NCBI GenBank assembly: GCA_025041195.1
Contig: JAKCFM010000001.1
Span: forward strand, 248,001-312,000
Source: Halobacteriales archaeon YIM A00013
GTDB taxonomy: Archaea; Halobacteriota; Halobacteria; Halobacteriales; Haloarculaceae
Reading direction: 5' to 3'
DNA length: 64,000 nt
Shown: piece by piece, positions 62,028 through 64,000 of the stretch
Numbering within the stretch: position 1 is the first letter of the stretch
Layout of the letters: each line of letters starts with the position of its first letter
Program-made: the position numbers and the translations under genes
The notes under the pieces: generated by a model
What the model was told of the DNA's origin: nothing
Seen by the model: only the letters and a program-made list of their open reading frames with translations
Databases searched by the model: none

Positions 62028-63506
62028 ATGAATGAGCGGGCCACGAAACGTGGGTCTGTGAACGTCGTTGGGACGGCACACGTCTCAGCAGAGAGTGCAG
62101 AGCGTGTTGAGCAGGTTATTGACGAAGAACAGCCCGATGTCGTCGCCGTTGAACTCGATGAGGGCCGCTACCGACAGCTGAAAGGCCACGAACCGGAGGA
62201 TCTCGACGCCGGTGATCTCCTCCATGGCAACACTGTCTTCCAGTTTTTGGCCTACTGGATGCTTTCGTACGTACAAACCCGGCTCGGTGAGCAGTTCGAC
62301 ATCGATCCCGGTGCGGATATGCTGTCGGCAGTGGAGACGGCAGAAGCCAACGACATCGACGTCGCGCTCGTCGATCGAGATATCCAGATGACGATTCAGC
62401 GGTTCTGGGCGCGGCTCACCGTTCGAGAGAAGATCCGACTCGTCTGTGAGCTTGGATACGGTCTGGTTGGCGGTCCGATGGTTGGATTGTACGTCGGACT
62501 GTTCATCGGGATCACCGGTGCCGTCGTGATCTCTGGATTCGGCGGCCCGTTTCTGCTGGGCTCGTTGGGAACTGGCATCCTGATCTCGATACTGGATACA
62601 GTGGCGTTGGCGCTGTTGATCGGTGGGACGCTCGGTCTGCTCATCACCACCGTCGTCACCGTCGCCGTCGAACCGGAAGAGGAAGACATAGACGAGTTCG
62701 ACATTGAGCAGCTCACCGAAGGTGATGTCGTCACTGCCATGATGGAGGAGTTCCGGCGATTTTCACCCGGTGGTGCCGAGGCACTGATCGATGAACGCGA
62801 CGCGTTTATCGCCCACAAACTGGTTGCGCTTCGTGAGAGCGGTCGGGATGTCGTCGCCGTCGTGGGTGCCGGACACCGCGCGGGAATTGAGTCGTATCTC
62901 AGACAGCCCGAGTCACTCCCACCGATGGAGTCGCTGGTTGGCGAACAACAGAGCAGTCGGTTTTCTGCCTACTCCCTCGTCGGCTATCTGCTCACGATCG
63001 GATTTCTCGCCTTTTTCGCACTGATCGCGATGGCCGGCGTCGGCAACGCCTTTTTTCTGAAGGTTGTTGGCGCGTGGTTTCTGTTCAACGGGCTAATCAC
63101 ACTGGGACTCTCTCGACTCGGTGGTGCACACTGGCCAAGCGCGTTCGTCGGCGGGGCGCTCGCCTGGCTCACCTCGTTGAATCCGATGCTCGCGCCCGGT
63201 TGGTTCGCCGGCTACGTCGAGCTGCGCTACGTGTCGGTCAACGTGACGGATATCGCCACGCTGAATGAGATCCTTAGCGACGAAGAGAGCCCGCTGTTCG
63301 ATCTCTTCGCCCGCATGCGTGAGGTCCCACTGTTCAATCTCATCCTCGTCGTTGCGATGACCAATGTCGGCAGCATGATCGGGACGTTTCTCTTTCTCGG
63401 TGCGATCCCGCATCTTTTCGGAGATGTGTCAGTCGTGCAACTAATGGTGACGGGCGCCCAAGAGAGCTTTAGCATGGTACTGGATGCACTCCAGGGGATC
63501 GTATGA
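62028..63506 (+). CDS. TraB/PrgY-type membrane protein
   Basis: A 492-residue protein of the TraB family. The N-terminal domain has VNVVGTAHVSAESAERVE (10-27), VVAVELDEGRYRQLKG (38-53), and VVAVVGAGHRAGIESYL (about 280-296), the GxxH and ExD-type residues shared with TIKI/erythromycin-esterase-like proteins. A pair of hydrophobic helices lies at about 160-215, and five more fill 325-490. Some TraB relatives are metalloproteases; activity is unproven here. The stop codon overlaps the next ATG by four bases (ATGA). Confidence 0.88.
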   Translation: MNERATKRGSVNVVGTAHVSAESAERVEQVIDEEQPDVVAVELDEGRYRQLKGHEPEDLDAGDLLHGNTVFQFLAYWMLSYVQTRLGEQFDIDPGADMLSAVETAEANDIDVALVDRDIQMTIQRFWARLTVREKIRLVCELGYGLVGGPMVGLYVGLFIGITGAVVISGFGGPFLLGSLGTGILISILDTVALALLIGGTLGLLITTVVTVAVEPEEEDIDEFDIEQLTEGDVVTAMMEEFRRFSPGGAEALIDERDAFIAHKLVALRESGRDVVAVVGAGHRAGIESYLRQPESLPPMESLVGEQQSSRFSAYSLVGYLLTIGFLAFFALIAMAGVGNAFFLKVVGAWFLFNGLITLGLSRLGGAHWPSAFVGGALAWLTSLNPMLAPGWFAGYVELRYVSVNVTDIATLNEILSDEESPLFDLFARMREVPLFNLILVVAMTNVGSMIGTFLFLGAIPHLFGDVSVVQLMVTGAQESFSMVLDALQGIV

Positions 63507-64000
63507 GCCACGAGCGGCGATCGATTCGGTTCAGCGGTCGCGAGATTCAGGATCTGTTGATCGCGTGGATCGCACTGGGCGTTGCGTTCGCGTTTTTGCT
63601 CAACCGGCAGTTGGTGAGCGCGCTGTTTGGCGCGACCGGCATCGTTGCCGTTGACGACGCCATCCTCTCCGTTGGGGTTAGCATGGCGACGGTTGGCGTT
63701 GGTTTTCTGCTGCACGAACTCGCCCACAAGGTCGTCGCGATCAAGTTCGGCCGAGTAGCGGAGTTTCGGGCGGACTACTCGATGTTGTTGCTTGCGGTCG
63801 GTGCTGGGATCGCTGGCTTTCTGTTCGCCGCTCCTGGTGCGGTGTATCACGCCGGCCGGGAGATTACGGCCAGGGAGAATGGCCTGATCGCAATCGCTGG
63901 CCCGGTGACGAATCTGTTGCTCGCGGGGCTGTTTTTCCCGCTTGTGGTGCTCGCACCGTCACCGATCGTCTATCAGGCCGGACAGCTCGGCGTGACCGTC
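63503..64000 (+). CDS. Membrane zinc protease (M50/site-2-type), partial
   Basis: The first 166 codons of a gene that runs off the window. MSHERRSIRFSGREIQDLLI is cytoplasmic, the first helix follows, and GVGFLLHELAHKVVAIKFGR has the HELAH zinc motif in a membrane helix. LIAIAGPVTNLLLAGLFFPL is the next family segment. It is coupled to the TraB gene by a four-base overlap. Intramembrane cleavage of an anti-sigma-like or other membrane substrate is the family activity. Confidence 0.9.
   Translation, partial: MSHERRSIRFSGREIQDLLIAWIALGVAFAFLLNRQLVSALFGATGIVAVDDAILSVGVSMATVGVGFLLHELAHKVVAIKFGRVAEFRADYSMLLLAVGAGIAGFLFAAPGAVYHAGREITARENGLIAIAGPVTNLLLAGLFFPLVVLAPSPIVYQAGQLGVTV

Overview
This window is a chromosomal segment of a halophilic archaeon (class Halobacteria). 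The evidence is the strongly acidic proteins, the cdrS-ftsZ2-ncsA neighbourhood, archaeal thermosome, NadM and SAM-hydrolase genes, HTH_10 regulators, Tat signals with haloarchaeal lipoboxes, and PGF-CTERM-type C-termini. I saw no rRNA genes, CRISPR array or intact insertion sequence. Two RNA genes are clear: RNase P RNA (about 16466-16778, minus) and tRNA-Tyr(GTA) (38246-38319, minus).

Layout. 1-9 kb: nadM, a SAM hydrolase, a tailless thermosome subunit, a glycosyltransferase, a methyltransferase, a PPOX flavoprotein, an MBL hydrolase, a cysteine-cluster protein, archaetidylserine synthase, a TRAM protein and small regulators. 9-15 kb: a winged-helix regulator, then a minus-strand run of metG, a small membrane protein, NfeD, a truncated SPFH protein and a full SPFH protein. 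15-21 kb: three secreted zincin-like lipoproteins, RNase P RNA, pncB and pncA. 21-25 kb: thioesterase, M23-like protein, lipoate-ligase-like protein, dihydroorotase and a Tat-exported protein.

25.9-37.7 kb is the most distinctive block. Eight minus-strand genes lie head to tail with gaps of at most about 60 bp: three paralogous Tat-exported PQQ-type beta-propellers with PGF-CTERM-like anchors, a fused dipeptide-type ATPase with unusual insertions, a solute-binding lipoprotein, two permeases and a small membrane protein. Each propeller has the same GTGTCTTCTG element (plus-strand reading) 28-30 bp upstream of its start codon. I propose a co-regulated surface capture and import system.

37.7-44.5 kb: tRNA-Tyr with a broken second copy of its 3' half beside it, then cdrS-ftsZ2 behind a repeated GTAAGACG motif that forms a near-perfect palindrome at the expected transcription start, then ncsA, a haloarchaeal conserved protein and a divergent rhodanese pair. 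44.5-64 kb: valS, a membrane-anchored HTH regulator with an acidic-tailed partner, a 54-bp-repeat acidic protein, an HdrD-like membrane Fe-S oxidoreductase, an orphan NuoCD with an altered quinone-site motif, a GNAT enzyme, a Cmi4-family protein, an MFS transporter, a Cas4-like protein that seems to lack its nuclease residues, a coupled Sua5/peroxiredoxin-like/glutaredoxin-like set, a CNNM/CorC protein, a TraB-family protein and the start of a membrane zinc protease.

Functionally the window mixes housekeeping (translation, cell division, NAD salvage, pyrimidine synthesis, RNA processing) with envelope functions. Archaetidylserine synthase at 7.4-8.1 kb belongs to the lipid side of the protein-sorting pathway that would process the PGF-CTERM propellers at 33-38 kb. 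All family names come from reading motifs by eye; no search was run.
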